64,000 bases of DNA from Chitinimonas arctica. Lineage in GTDB: Bacteria; Pseudomonadota; Gammaproteobacteria; Burkholderiales; Chitinimonadaceae. Positions within the stretch are counted from its first letter, which is position 1; every line of letters starts with the position of its first letter. The stretch spans positions 186,001 to 250,000 of the forward strand of contig NZ_CP041730.1 in the NCBI RefSeq assembly GCF_007431345.1. Reading direction: 5' to 3'. The position numbers and the translations under genes are program-made. The notes beneath the pieces were generated by a model. The model was not told where the DNA came from and ran no database searches. It saw nothing but the letters and a program-made list of their open reading frames with translations. Shown piece by piece: positions 56,919-64,000 of the stretch.

Positions 56919-58256
56919 CTATTGATTTAATAGAGGATTCGTTGACCCATTACCACTATCGATTGGCTGAAAAGCTTCGGTCACGTTGTCCTCCTGATCA
57001 CTTGGTGAAGAAAGCCTATGCGTAACGCTCGGACCGGTGGGCGAGTCGTCCACCTTGAATGCATTGAGCCATACGGAATCGGGCAACGATTTCCTCGTGT
57101 CTTTTATGCTTCCATACCTACTGGCAACAGTAAGGCAATGCACACTTCCTGAACTGTCGGTGTAGAAAGTGATGGCAGAAAAGGAAACGCTGCGGAGCAT
57201 ATGGGATTTGTCTGTCTCATCGAATCCCTTAAACATAGAGGCGATTGCGTGCTTGATTTCCGCTGATGTGGGTCGTTTTTTTCCCAGCATCTTACTCACT
57301 TCGTTCAACATGAATCCCAGCAATTTCCCGGCATCGGCTACGTCGCCTGTTTGATTGGCGGTTTTTTTGGTATTAAGCGACACAACCGTCGCAATCGCCG
57401 GAGTTGCGTTATTCCCAGAGGCTGCGGCAGGACTACTGTTGTCGGTAGTATGGACAAAGAAAACATTGCTATCGGTATTAAGTTTTAAACGAAACGCACC
57501 ATATACATTTTCCAATGTATTAGTACCACTCTCAAACGTGCGAGAATTAGCAGTCCCGTCCTTCCAAACTTTGTCATTCTTTCCTTTTGCAGAAATCATT
57601 GAGACTGCCGCATCCGCTATAGCGGCAGCTTCTTTATTTAATCCGGTATTAGGTTTCAAGTTATTAAATTTCTCTTTACTTGGCACTGATGCTGGTGATC
57701 CCACTTGTGGTTTGTAGTGATCGTGCGGTACGCCATTAGTCCTATTAGTATTTGTTGGAATATCCATGCCAAGCTGGGGCCGCTTTCTTGAACCGGAACA
57801 GAAAAGTGTCCGCACAAATGACAGGAAGCTGTCAATTACGCGATCAAAGAAACCATTTTTCTTATCAGCGTTTTGAGCGGCTTCGCTATGATTAATTTGA
57901 TTACTCTCGCCATTACTTAATTGATTGACTTCGCCGTCCGCGTCCGAATCTTCCACCTCCTTGAAGGAAGTTTCGCTTAATTGATTGATTTCGTTGTCCG
58001 CGTCCAAATCTTCCACCTCCTCAATGGCCACCTCCTCGAAGGAAATTTTGCGCAAATCGGGTTCATGCGGCATAAGCTGATGGCTGTCAACGAAGAAGCT
58101 TGACGAGCGCAGAGCTTCGAGCGGCGGATCTCCATCTACCTCTAAAGTAGAGTCACTCTGTAAGGTATTGACTTTATTGACTGGCGCAATTTCTCCGACT
58201 AGCGTTCCGCCGAATGAACTCGATGAGGAGGGCGACTCAATGGGAGAGGTTTTCAT
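56919..58256 (-). CDS. Candidate T3SS-secreted protein (445 aa)
   Basis: The product is 445 residues, starting at ATG 58256 after AAAAGGAA. The N-terminus is Ser/Pro-rich and flexible (MKTSPIESPSSSSSFGG), as in many T3SS substrates. An acidic repeat follows near 80-115, where EVEDLDADNEINQLS recurs as EVEDSDADGEVNQLS. A possible folded domain spans about 200-410, with ADAAVSMISAKGKNDKVW and SVSFSAITFYTDSSGSVHC. The gene is clearly AT-richer than its neighbours, suggesting transfer. Its leader matches that of the next gene upstream. I recognise no family, and the effector role is inference. Confidence 0.68.
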   Translation of the reverse strand: MKTSPIESPSSSSSFGGTLVGEIAPVNKVNTLQSDSTLEVDGDPPLEALRSSSFFVDSHQLMPHEPDLRKISFEEVAIEEVEDLDADNEINQLSETSFKEVEDSDADGEVNQLSNGESNQINHSEAAQNADKKNGFFDRVIDSFLSFVRTLFCSGSRKRPQLGMDIPTNTNRTNGVPHDHYKPQVGSPASVPSKEKFNNLKPNTGLNKEAAAIADAAVSMISAKGKNDKVWKDGTANSRTFESGTNTLENVYGAFRLKLNTDSNVFFVHTTDNSSPAAASGNNATPAIATVVSLNTKKTANQTGDVADAGKLLGFMLNEVSKMLGKKRPTSAEIKHAIASMFKGFDETDKSHMLRSVSFSAITFYTDSSGSVHCLTVASRYGSIKDTRKSLPDSVWLNAFKVDDSPTGPSVTHRLSSPSDQEDNVTEAFQPIDSGNGSTNPLLNQ

Positions 58257-58430
58257 TTTTTCAGTTCCTTTTGATTATCCGATAAAATTAATCTATCCGG
58301 CGACTTTGGCAGCAAAAAAGATTGCCACCTTATTAAGTAAAACCAAAATAATTAATAGTTTTTAGTTAAACAGGAAATACGATAGCGGGCTATTGTAAAA
58401 CTTGCGGCACTTTATGTTTTGGCACTTTTG
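58257..58430 (-). promoter_or_regulatory. Shared upstream element, copy 1
   Basis: Read on the minus strand, the far part gives GCCAAAACATAAAGTGC and then TTTTACAATAGC, with TACAAT as a possible -10 box. The same order occurs before the 109-residue gene at 58,922-59,080. A second conserved block on the plus strand, CTATCCGGCG (58293-58302), lies 37 bases before the ATG here and 40 there. The inferred start of transcription is about 130 bases upstream. The remaining stretch to 58,591 holds no gene. Confidence 0.6.
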
Positions 58431-58591
58431 GCTTTAGAGACGCGCTACAAAAGCCTCTTTTAAGCACCACCCACTAGGTTTTTGGAGCATTTTGGCTGCA
58501 AAAGGCCGTCCCCACTCATCTCCGGATCACACTTGCCTTCAGCATTTTTTTGAGCCGGGAGCCACAATCAGGCCCGTGCCATAATGGATTT

Positions 58592-58921
58592 TTACAGAGC
58601 GCCCCTGAATGTATTCAACCATGACCAGAATTTCTCCATGAGCGAGTGATTGCCGGAGCCATCGGGACTCTCTGTGTCACCGCCTACAGCGACCGGGTTT
58701 AATATTTCACAGGTGGACAGTGAAGACGGGATTTTCGCCTGTGTGGCTTTTCCTCGCCAAAGGCGTATTTCGCAACCGGGGTCTGACAGCAGCTTCGAAA
58801 TGTCGCAGGCTGATTTGTCAGGTGATTTTTCAAATTGGTACGGACCAGATTTTTTATCATAACAAGTTGGCGCCATGTACATCAGTGACGCAACTTTATG
58901 CAAAATGTTCATCACACTCAT
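58592..58921 (-). CDS. Small hypothetical protein sharing the effector leader (109 aa)
   Basis: The product is 109 residues from ATG 58921, eight bases after AAAGGAG, the best ribosome-binding site of the island. There is no signal peptide or membrane span. It has five cysteines and ends WSWLNTFRGAL. Regions such as DKSACDISKLLSDPGCEIRLW do not match a family I know. The upstream region is related to that of the 445-residue gene, so both should answer to the same regulator. It may be a second secreted protein or a chaperone. Confidence 0.6.
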   Translation of the reverse strand: MSVMNILHKVASLMYMAPTCYDKKSGPYQFEKSPDKSACDISKLLSDPGCEIRLWRGKATQAKIPSSLSTCEILNPVAVGGDTESPDGSGNHSLMEKFWSWLNTFRGAL

Positions 58922-59080
58922 TTTGGTCTCCTTTCGCGTGCATCTCTCCGGTAAGATCGGCTATCCGGCGGCGCTGGCAACTGCCAATAGCACATGCAAA
59001 AAATAACCTATTTAAAATCTAATCGAATGATAAGGAAGCTGCTATTGTAAAATTTTTGAACTTCATGTTTTGACAATTTA
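58922..59080 (-). promoter_or_regulatory. Shared upstream element, copy 2
   Basis: Read on the minus strand it has TGTCAAAACATGAAGT, then TTTTACAATAGC, in the same order and spacing (within one base) as copy 1. The plus-strand GCTATTGTAAAA is identical in the two copies (59041-59052 and 58389-58400). CTATCCGGCG is also shared (58961-58970). The rest of the gap to 59,244 shows no gene. Confidence 0.6.
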
Positions 59081-59244
59081 AGTCATGACGCGATGTGTTC
59101 AGCCGCACCAGTACGGACGAAGTACGCCATTCAAGACTTGCGCTCACCACTCTCCAGCAAACTCACTTGAAAGGAACCAGGCACACCCCACGGAACAACA
59201 CGCCGAGCGTGCCATCCAACGTAGGGTGAGCTTGGATCGCCTGG

Positions 59245-62034
59245 CTAGAAAGCATTCTCGATCAATATCGCAATATCGCGCACATCCAGCTCCGCAGGCC
59301 ATACCCCGGTCTGCAAACGCGCCTCCAGCTCCTCCACCGCATCCCAGACCAGCTCGGCGCCGCCCTGCCCCGCGCTCCCTTTCAGTGCATGGAGCGCGTC
59401 CTTGAGCTGGTTTTCGTCCAGCACGGCCAATGCCCCGGCCACCCGTTCGAGCAAGCGGTACAGCTCATCCTTCAGGCGCATGCGCATGGAGTCGTCGTCC
59501 GAATCCAGCATGGACTTCTGCAAATGGGCGTTGGGTGTCAATTCGATGCCGCGGCTCAGTTGCGCGCTGACCGCGAAGTCCACTGCCCAGGCGATATGGT
59601 TGATCGACACCGGCTTGGCCAGGTATTCGTCCATGCCCGCCGAGCGTACCCGTTCGCGTTCCGCGGGCAGCGCATTGGCGGTCAAGGCGATAATGGGGCA
59701 TAGATTGTCCAGCACTTCATAGCGTTCGTCGCGCCACCGCCGGGTGGCTTCCAAGCCATCCATATCGGCCATGCGCACGTCCATCAACACCAGGTCGAAC
59801 ACATGCTTGCGCCCTTGCGCCAGTGCCGCCTCGCCGCTCTCCGCCGTGATGACGTCGTGGCCCAGATGCCGGATCATCTTGCCCACGATATCGCGATTGG
59901 TCGGTACGTCGTCCACCAGCAGCACCTTCAGCAGCCAGGGAGATTGCTGGATCCTGGCCGAATCGCTGCCTTCCCCGGAGGGGTTCTGCAGCCGTTGCCA
60001 TAGCCTGCCCGGCAGGAAGATCAATTCCATGGCGGCGAGCGGTCCGTCGTTGCCCACCACGGGTTCAAAGCCCCACTCGGCCAATTGCTCGTGCAATCCG
60101 ATCGGCGCGGCCAGGGGGCCACTGAAAGGCAGTGGCTCAGCGCTGCTGCCGGAAAGCTGCAACTTGAGAACAAACCGGGCGCCGCCCTTGGCGCCGGTCT
60201 CCAGTTCCACGCTGCCGCCCATCAGCCCGGCCAGGCGGGTCGAAATCGCCAGGCCCAAGCCGCTGCCGTTGGTATGCGGACGAACTTGTTCGAAGGGTTT
60301 GAAAATTCTGGCCCGCTCCTCCATGGGAATACCCGGGCCGGAATCGTCCACCGCAATGCACAGCGTGTCGCCTTGTACCGAAACATGCAGCTGGACAAAA
60401 CCGCGCTCGGTGAACTTGACCGAATTGCCCAGCAGATTGATCAGGATCTGTCGTACGCGAAGCGCGTCCAGCGGTACCGATAGCGGAACATCCTTCTCCA
60501 CCAAGGTCTTGAGGGTCAGTCCTTTTTCCGCCGCGCGCAGGTGTACCGTCAGCATGGCTTCGTCCAGCAGCGGAAGGAGCTTCGTCGGCTCCACCGATAG
60601 CTCCATCTGCCCGGCTTCGATGCGGGAAAAATCCAATAGATTGTTGATGATGCCCAGCAGATAGCCCGAGCTTTTCAAGGCGGTATCGATCAGATCATGC
60701 TGGCTGGTCTGCCAAACGCTGTGCTGGAGCAGCCCCAACGCACCGACGATGCCATTGAGCGGCGTGCGGATATCGTGGCTGATGCTGGTGATGTGCTCGC
60801 TCTTGCGCTGATTGGCCAACTCGGCGATGTGCTTCGCTTCGTCCAGTTCCCGGGTCCGTTCGGCGACCTTTCGCTCCAGGGTCTCGTAGTGCGCCGAGAT
60901 CGTATCCAGCAAACCATTGTATGCCTTGGCGATACGTCCCAACTCATCGCGCCGGCGCTGCGGCAAGCGCAATTGCAGGCTGCGCGGCCCGGTCAGATCG
61001 ATAATGGCGGTGAAATCCTGCAGGGGCCGGGCCAGATCATGCCGAAAAATATAGAACATGGCCGTCAACAGGAAGATGCCAAGGCATAAGGTCATCGGCA
61101 ACCAGGCCAGCATGGGCTCGAATACGGCCGCCCTGATTTGCCTCTCCGGATACAAGACCAGTGCTTCCCATGGCGCGCCCAGCAGGGGCTTGCAAATCAC
61201 CAGGTAGTCGGCGGCGGTTTGCGAGGTCAGCTCCTTGCACGGTGGTGTCTGCCTGAATACCTCTTCCACCTCCGCTATCGGCAAGGGATTTTCCGGCACG
61301 GGGAGCAGGCGGCCGGAGTGTCTGTCGCGTACCAGCAGGGTGCCAATTGATTCGTTGAACTTGTTGGCGGTGGGCAGATCGATGATGCGCAGGCCGAATC
61401 CCGCCATCGCACCGGACTGCGGGTCGATAGCCGCAACGGAAACGCGCCAGCCATAGGCGGGATCGAAATAGGGATCGCTCCATTGGAAGCCATCGCGGAT
61501 CGGCGCTTTGCGCAGTTGCTGTAGCTCTTGCTTGCGTCGGCCGAGATAGTTCGCATCCGACTCGAGCGGCGGAAACATGACCAGGCCCTCTTCGGGCAGC
61601 ACCACGAAACTGTCGAGATAATCGGTGAATCCGCTGATGCCGAATTCCTGCAGAATCGCCACCGTGACCCGCACTTCCGGCGACTTGGCTTCAACACTGT
61701 CGTCATTGCCCAGGAATCGCGCCGTGTGAAAGGTAAAAAAATGCGGTGCCGGCTTATTGCTTACGGCGAGCGAAAGGTTTTTTGCATTGTGGTACTGCTC
61801 CCAGCGTTCAAGCAGCTTTCGCGCATTCTGCTCCGCCGATAGACCGCGATAGTTCTCCAGCTTTACGCGTAGCTGGGTCGCCCGCGTAATCTCCGCGGTC
61901 ACTATCGTGCGCGATTCATGATAGATATATAGATCGGCAAGCCCTTCGTTGATGAACCAGAATGTCGCGGCCAGCGCTGCTATCTTCATCAATAGTTTAA
62001 GGGCGAGCGAACTACCCAGACGAGGAAATGTCAT
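59245..62034 (-). CDS. SsrA-like hybrid histidine kinase with HAMP, receiver and Hpt
   Basis: The product is 929 residues; SsrA of Salmonella has 920. A transmembrane helix (about 10-30) precedes a large periplasmic sensor region, and a second span lies near 310-330 (LPMTLCLGIFLLTAMFYIF). HAMP and HisKA follow, with His420 in SISHDIRTPLNGI, then the HATPase (NGSGLGLAISTRL). A receiver has LLVDDVPTNRD and Asp752 in LVLMDVRMAD, and a C-terminal Hpt domain has His882 in ALHALKGSAGQ. That set is a full phosphorelay ending on a separate regulator, presumably the LuxR-type gene at 55,942. Confidence 0.9.
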   Translation of the reverse strand: MTFPRLGSSLALKLLMKIAALAATFWFINEGLADLYIYHESRTIVTAEITRATQLRVKLENYRGLSAEQNARKLLERWEQYHNAKNLSLAVSNKPAPHFFTFHTARFLGNDDSVEAKSPEVRVTVAILQEFGISGFTDYLDSFVVLPEEGLVMFPPLESDANYLGRRKQELQQLRKAPIRDGFQWSDPYFDPAYGWRVSVAAIDPQSGAMAGFGLRIIDLPTANKFNESIGTLLVRDRHSGRLLPVPENPLPIAEVEEVFRQTPPCKELTSQTAADYLVICKPLLGAPWEALVLYPERQIRAAVFEPMLAWLPMTLCLGIFLLTAMFYIFRHDLARPLQDFTAIIDLTGPRSLQLRLPQRRRDELGRIAKAYNGLLDTISAHYETLERKVAERTRELDEAKHIAELANQRKSEHITSISHDIRTPLNGIVGALGLLQHSVWQTSQHDLIDTALKSSGYLLGIINNLLDFSRIEAGQMELSVEPTKLLPLLDEAMLTVHLRAAEKGLTLKTLVEKDVPLSVPLDALRVRQILINLLGNSVKFTERGFVQLHVSVQGDTLCIAVDDSGPGIPMEERARIFKPFEQVRPHTNGSGLGLAISTRLAGLMGGSVELETGAKGGARFVLKLQLSGSSAEPLPFSGPLAAPIGLHEQLAEWGFEPVVGNDGPLAAMELIFLPGRLWQRLQNPSGEGSDSARIQQSPWLLKVLLVDDVPTNRDIVGKMIRHLGHDVITAESGEAALAQGRKHVFDLVLMDVRMADMDGLEATRRWRDERYEVLDNLCPIIALTANALPAERERVRSAGMDEYLAKPVSINHIAWAVDFAVSAQLSRGIELTPNAHLQKSMLDSDDDSMRMRLKDELYRLLERVAGALAVLDENQLKDALHALKGSAGQGGAELVWDAVEELEARLQTGVWPAELDVRDIAILIENAF

Positions 62035-62182
62035 ACCGCCACCCCAAACCGTACCAGCATAATTATATTGAAAAGGCGAAAAAGCCCATTATTTTACAAC
62101 ATACGCAATGTTAATTTCTTTCGAAAAAATACAAACCTTTCTATTTTCTGACATAAGACAGCCGGAATGGCTGCATGAGACG
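62035..62182. promoter_or_regulatory. Divergent promoter region of the sensor kinase and peptidase genes
   Basis: The spacer is AT-rich, with ATAATTATATTG near 62,060 and TTATTTTACAAC near 62,092 on the plus strand. Both genes should start from here. A longer start for the peptidase at ATG 62108 is possible. Confidence 0.45.
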
Positions 62183-63568
62183 ATGAATTCGACACCAATC
62201 ACACCGCTTTACCTGTCCTCCCCCGCTGAACCATTCCCCGTCCACCGTATCGCCAAGCTTCCGCCGACATTCGCGCGAAAGCCGTTCATGGCGGCCCTGC
62301 TGGCAACAACGATGTTGCTGACGCAAGCACAAGCTGCCTTGGGTCCGGTCGAGACCGCGCTTGTAAAAACGGTGGGACAAAACTCCCAGGAACAGCTGGC
62401 CACGCTGGAAAAGCTGGTGAACATCAACAGCGGCAGTACCAATCCGGCCGGCGTTATCGCGGTAGGCGAAGTGCTCAAGCCCGAATTCGAGGCGCTGGGC
62501 TTCGAAGTCAAATGGCACGCCCTTCCCGCCGAAATGCGCCATGCCGGCAGCTTGGTCGCCACCCGCCCAGATGGATCAGGTAAGAAAATACTCTTGATCG
62601 GCCATCTGGATACAGTGTTTTCTCCCGCAAGTCGGTTTCAGCGATTTATCCGAAGTGGCGACAAGGCGTCCGGCCCCGGCGTAATCGACGATAAGGGGGG
62701 TGTTGTCACGCTTCTCCATGCCCTGAAGGCATTGCATGCGGAAGGCTTGCTCAAGCGCAGCAATATTGTCGTGGTCTTGACCGGCGATGAGGAGCAGTCC
62801 GCCAAGCCAACCAGCATTTCGCGCAAGGCCTTGATGGATGCCGCCGAAGGTGCCGAAGTCGCGTTGGAGTTTGAATTCTCCCTGGCCGATGACTCGGCGG
62901 TGGTGGCGCGGCGGGGCATAGGAGAATGGCTGCTGCGTTCCAGCGGAACCAGCGCCCATTCATCGACCATCTTTTCGCCCAAGGTAGGCGTGGGCGCGGT
63001 GTTCGAGTTGGCCCATATGCTCGATACCATGCGAACGCAGCTTGCCGATATTCCAGGCCTGACCTTCAATCCCGGCCTGATCATGGGCGGAAGTGAACTG
63101 GAAGAGGATGCGGAGAATGGTCGCGGCACCGTCACGGGCCGCAAAACCGTTGTTGCGCAGACAGCCCTTGCCCACGGTGATCTTCGCTTTATCGACGGTG
63201 CACAGATGGCGTCCACGCAAGCACGCATGCGCGGCATCGTCGCCAATAGCCTGGCGGGCGCGCATAGCACCATCGAGTTCAAGGATGGTATCCCCGCCAT
63301 GGCCGATACCGCGGCAAACCGCGCGCTTTTGCAGCAGTATCATGAAGTAAGTGAGGCGCTTGGCTATGGTCCTGTCCGCGCCGTTCCCCCGACCGCGCGC
63401 GGTGCGGCGGATATTTCGTTCGTGGCGGACAAGATCAAGGCCAATTTGGCCGGTTTAGGCCCGGCGGGCACCGGCGCGCATACGGAATCGGAAACAATTT
63501 GGCTGGATTCTCTGCCGAAGGCCACCTCGCGTGCGGCGATTTTGATTTACCGTCTCTTACAGGACTGA
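62183..63568 (+). CDS. M20-family metallopeptidase, glutamate carboxypeptidase (CPG2-like), secreted
   Basis: The product is 461 residues from ATG 62183. A hydrophobic signal segment (MAALLATTMLLTQAQA, starting near residue 36) indicates export. Metal ligands are in LIGHLDTVF, GVIDDKGGVV (bridging Asp) and LTGDEEQSAK, with the general-base Glu. A dimerisation domain has RRGIGEWLLRSSGTSAHSS, and the last ligand is in GTGAHTESETIW. CPG2-type enzymes cut C-terminal glutamate from folates or peptides. It sits inside the T3SS island, between the sensor kinase and sctQ. Starts at 62,108 or 62,288 remain possible. Confidence 0.87.
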   Translation: MNSTPITPLYLSSPAEPFPVHRIAKLPPTFARKPFMAALLATTMLLTQAQAALGPVETALVKTVGQNSQEQLATLEKLVNINSGSTNPAGVIAVGEVLKPEFEALGFEVKWHALPAEMRHAGSLVATRPDGSGKKILLIGHLDTVFSPASRFQRFIRSGDKASGPGVIDDKGGVVTLLHALKALHAEGLLKRSNIVVVLTGDEEQSAKPTSISRKALMDAAEGAEVALEFEFSLADDSAVVARRGIGEWLLRSSGTSAHSSTIFSPKVGVGAVFELAHMLDTMRTQLADIPGLTFNPGLIMGGSELEEDAENGRGTVTGRKTVVAQTALAHGDLRFIDGAQMASTQARMRGIVANSLAGAHSTIEFKDGIPAMADTAANRALLQQYHEVSEALGYGPVRAVPPTARGAADISFVADKIKANLAGLGPAGTGAHTESETIWLDSLPKATSRAAILIYRLLQD

Positions 63569-63637
63569 GGACGGGTGGATAGGTATGCCGTGGATTCCAA
63601 GCCGTCATTGGCGGCCAGGAATCCACGCGCCGGCAGC

Positions 63638-64000
63638 TTACAAACCCAGCTTTTCGATACGCACCATCAGCTTTTCTCCCACTTTCACGAGCGAGCCGCT
63701 ACCAATGGTCTTGCCATTTATCTTCAGCCTGATATCGCGATTATGTCGAATATTGGCATCCAGCAACTGACCTTCGTGCAATGAGGCCAAGCTACTCAAG
63801 GGAAGTTCGATACGGCCTGCTTCGGCAACGACAGTCATGACAATATCGTTCACGCCGGTAAACGGCTCCGGTTCGCACTCACCGAGTGTCTTTTCTATCT
63901 CGGCGATATTCAGCCAATCGTCAAAATCGTCCATTAGTTCCTCTACAGTCGCCAAGCTATCGTCTTCGGCGCACGATATACGTGCCAGGGGTTTACGCTC
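63638..64000 (-). CDS. sctQ: T3SS C-ring protein SctQ, C-terminal part (runs off right edge)
   Basis: The frame is open through base 64,000, so the gene starts outside the window; 120 codons are visible. The C-terminal SpoA (FliN/YscQ) domain spans the last 70 residues, with AEAGRIELPLSSLASLHEGQLLD and INGKTIGSGSLVKVGEKLMVRI shown in part. SctQ forms the cytoplasmic sorting platform with SctK and SctL. An internal start is plausible (TTG 63955 or ATG 63934), since SctQ genes often make a short C-terminal product. It shows that more T3SS genes lie to the right. Confidence 0.86.
   Translation of the reverse strand, partial: ERKPLARISCAEDDSLATVEELMDDFDDWLNIAEIEKTLGECEPEPFTGVNDIVMTVVAEAGRIELPLSSLASLHEGQLLDANIRHNRDIRLKINGKTIGSGSLVKVGEKLMVRIEKLGL

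Noticed and set aside
57100..57700. PP2C-like phosphatase fold in the 445-residue protein
   Set aside because: SVSFSAITFYTDSSG is only vaguely like the PP2C core and the required metal-binding aspartates are not in place.

Overview
The window looks like a chromosomal segment of a GC-rich Gram-negative betaproteobacterium. The lineage call is inference from gene content: ribF-ileS-lspA-ispH and map-glnD blocks, a porin of the Neisseria/Burkholderia type, ratA-rnfH, an acetoacetyl-CoA reductase of the PHB pathway and PEP-CTERM proteins. No rRNA, tRNA, CRISPR array or insertion sequence was seen.

Region 1 (1-12,342, minus strand) is a type II secretion (T2SS) gene set. In transcription order it holds a GspM/PilO-like protein, a GspC/PilP-like protein, a lipoprotein secretin with TPR-like and cohesin-like parts, three extra pseudopilins and gspG. 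A terminator-like hairpin and an insert follow (a signal-peptide-bearing Rhs protein with a cysteine-rich tip and two small genes), and then gspF and a partial gspE. The Rhs cassette therefore splits the secretion operon.

Region 2 (12,545-24,759, minus strand) is accessory. It holds a secreted protein with 23 Sel1 repeats, a start-less remnant of an acidic repeat protein, a probable immunity gene, and a 2866-residue SpvB/FG-GAP/Rhs protein with a distinct C-terminal tip.

Region 3 (about 25,000-50,756) is mostly core: dnaB, ratA-rnfH, a DUF4124 protein with rmuC, a small hydrolase, an orphan flgA, ribF-ileS-lspA-ispH, a porin, two tandem PEP-CTERM genes, a lipoprotein-like gene, a quinone oxidoreductase with zapE, phaB, map, a GNAT gene, glnD and a large hybrid histidine kinase. 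Two copies of one intergenic repeat lie in it, about 13 kb apart and in opposite orientation (31,089-31,315 and 44,433-44,588).

Region 4 (50,760-64,000) is the edge of a type III secretion (T3SS) island of the Salmonella SPI-2 kind. It contains SsaB/chaperone-like, SctC, SctD and SsaE-like genes in SPI-2 order, a divergent SsrB-like regulator, an SsrA-like hybrid kinase and a partial SctQ running off the right edge. Between them are two AT-rich genes of unknown function that share a related upstream region of about 160-170 bp. That shared leader, with two candidate secreted proteins next to an SsrAB-like pair, is the most promising lead for something undescribed, together with the two Rhs systems and the repeat family.
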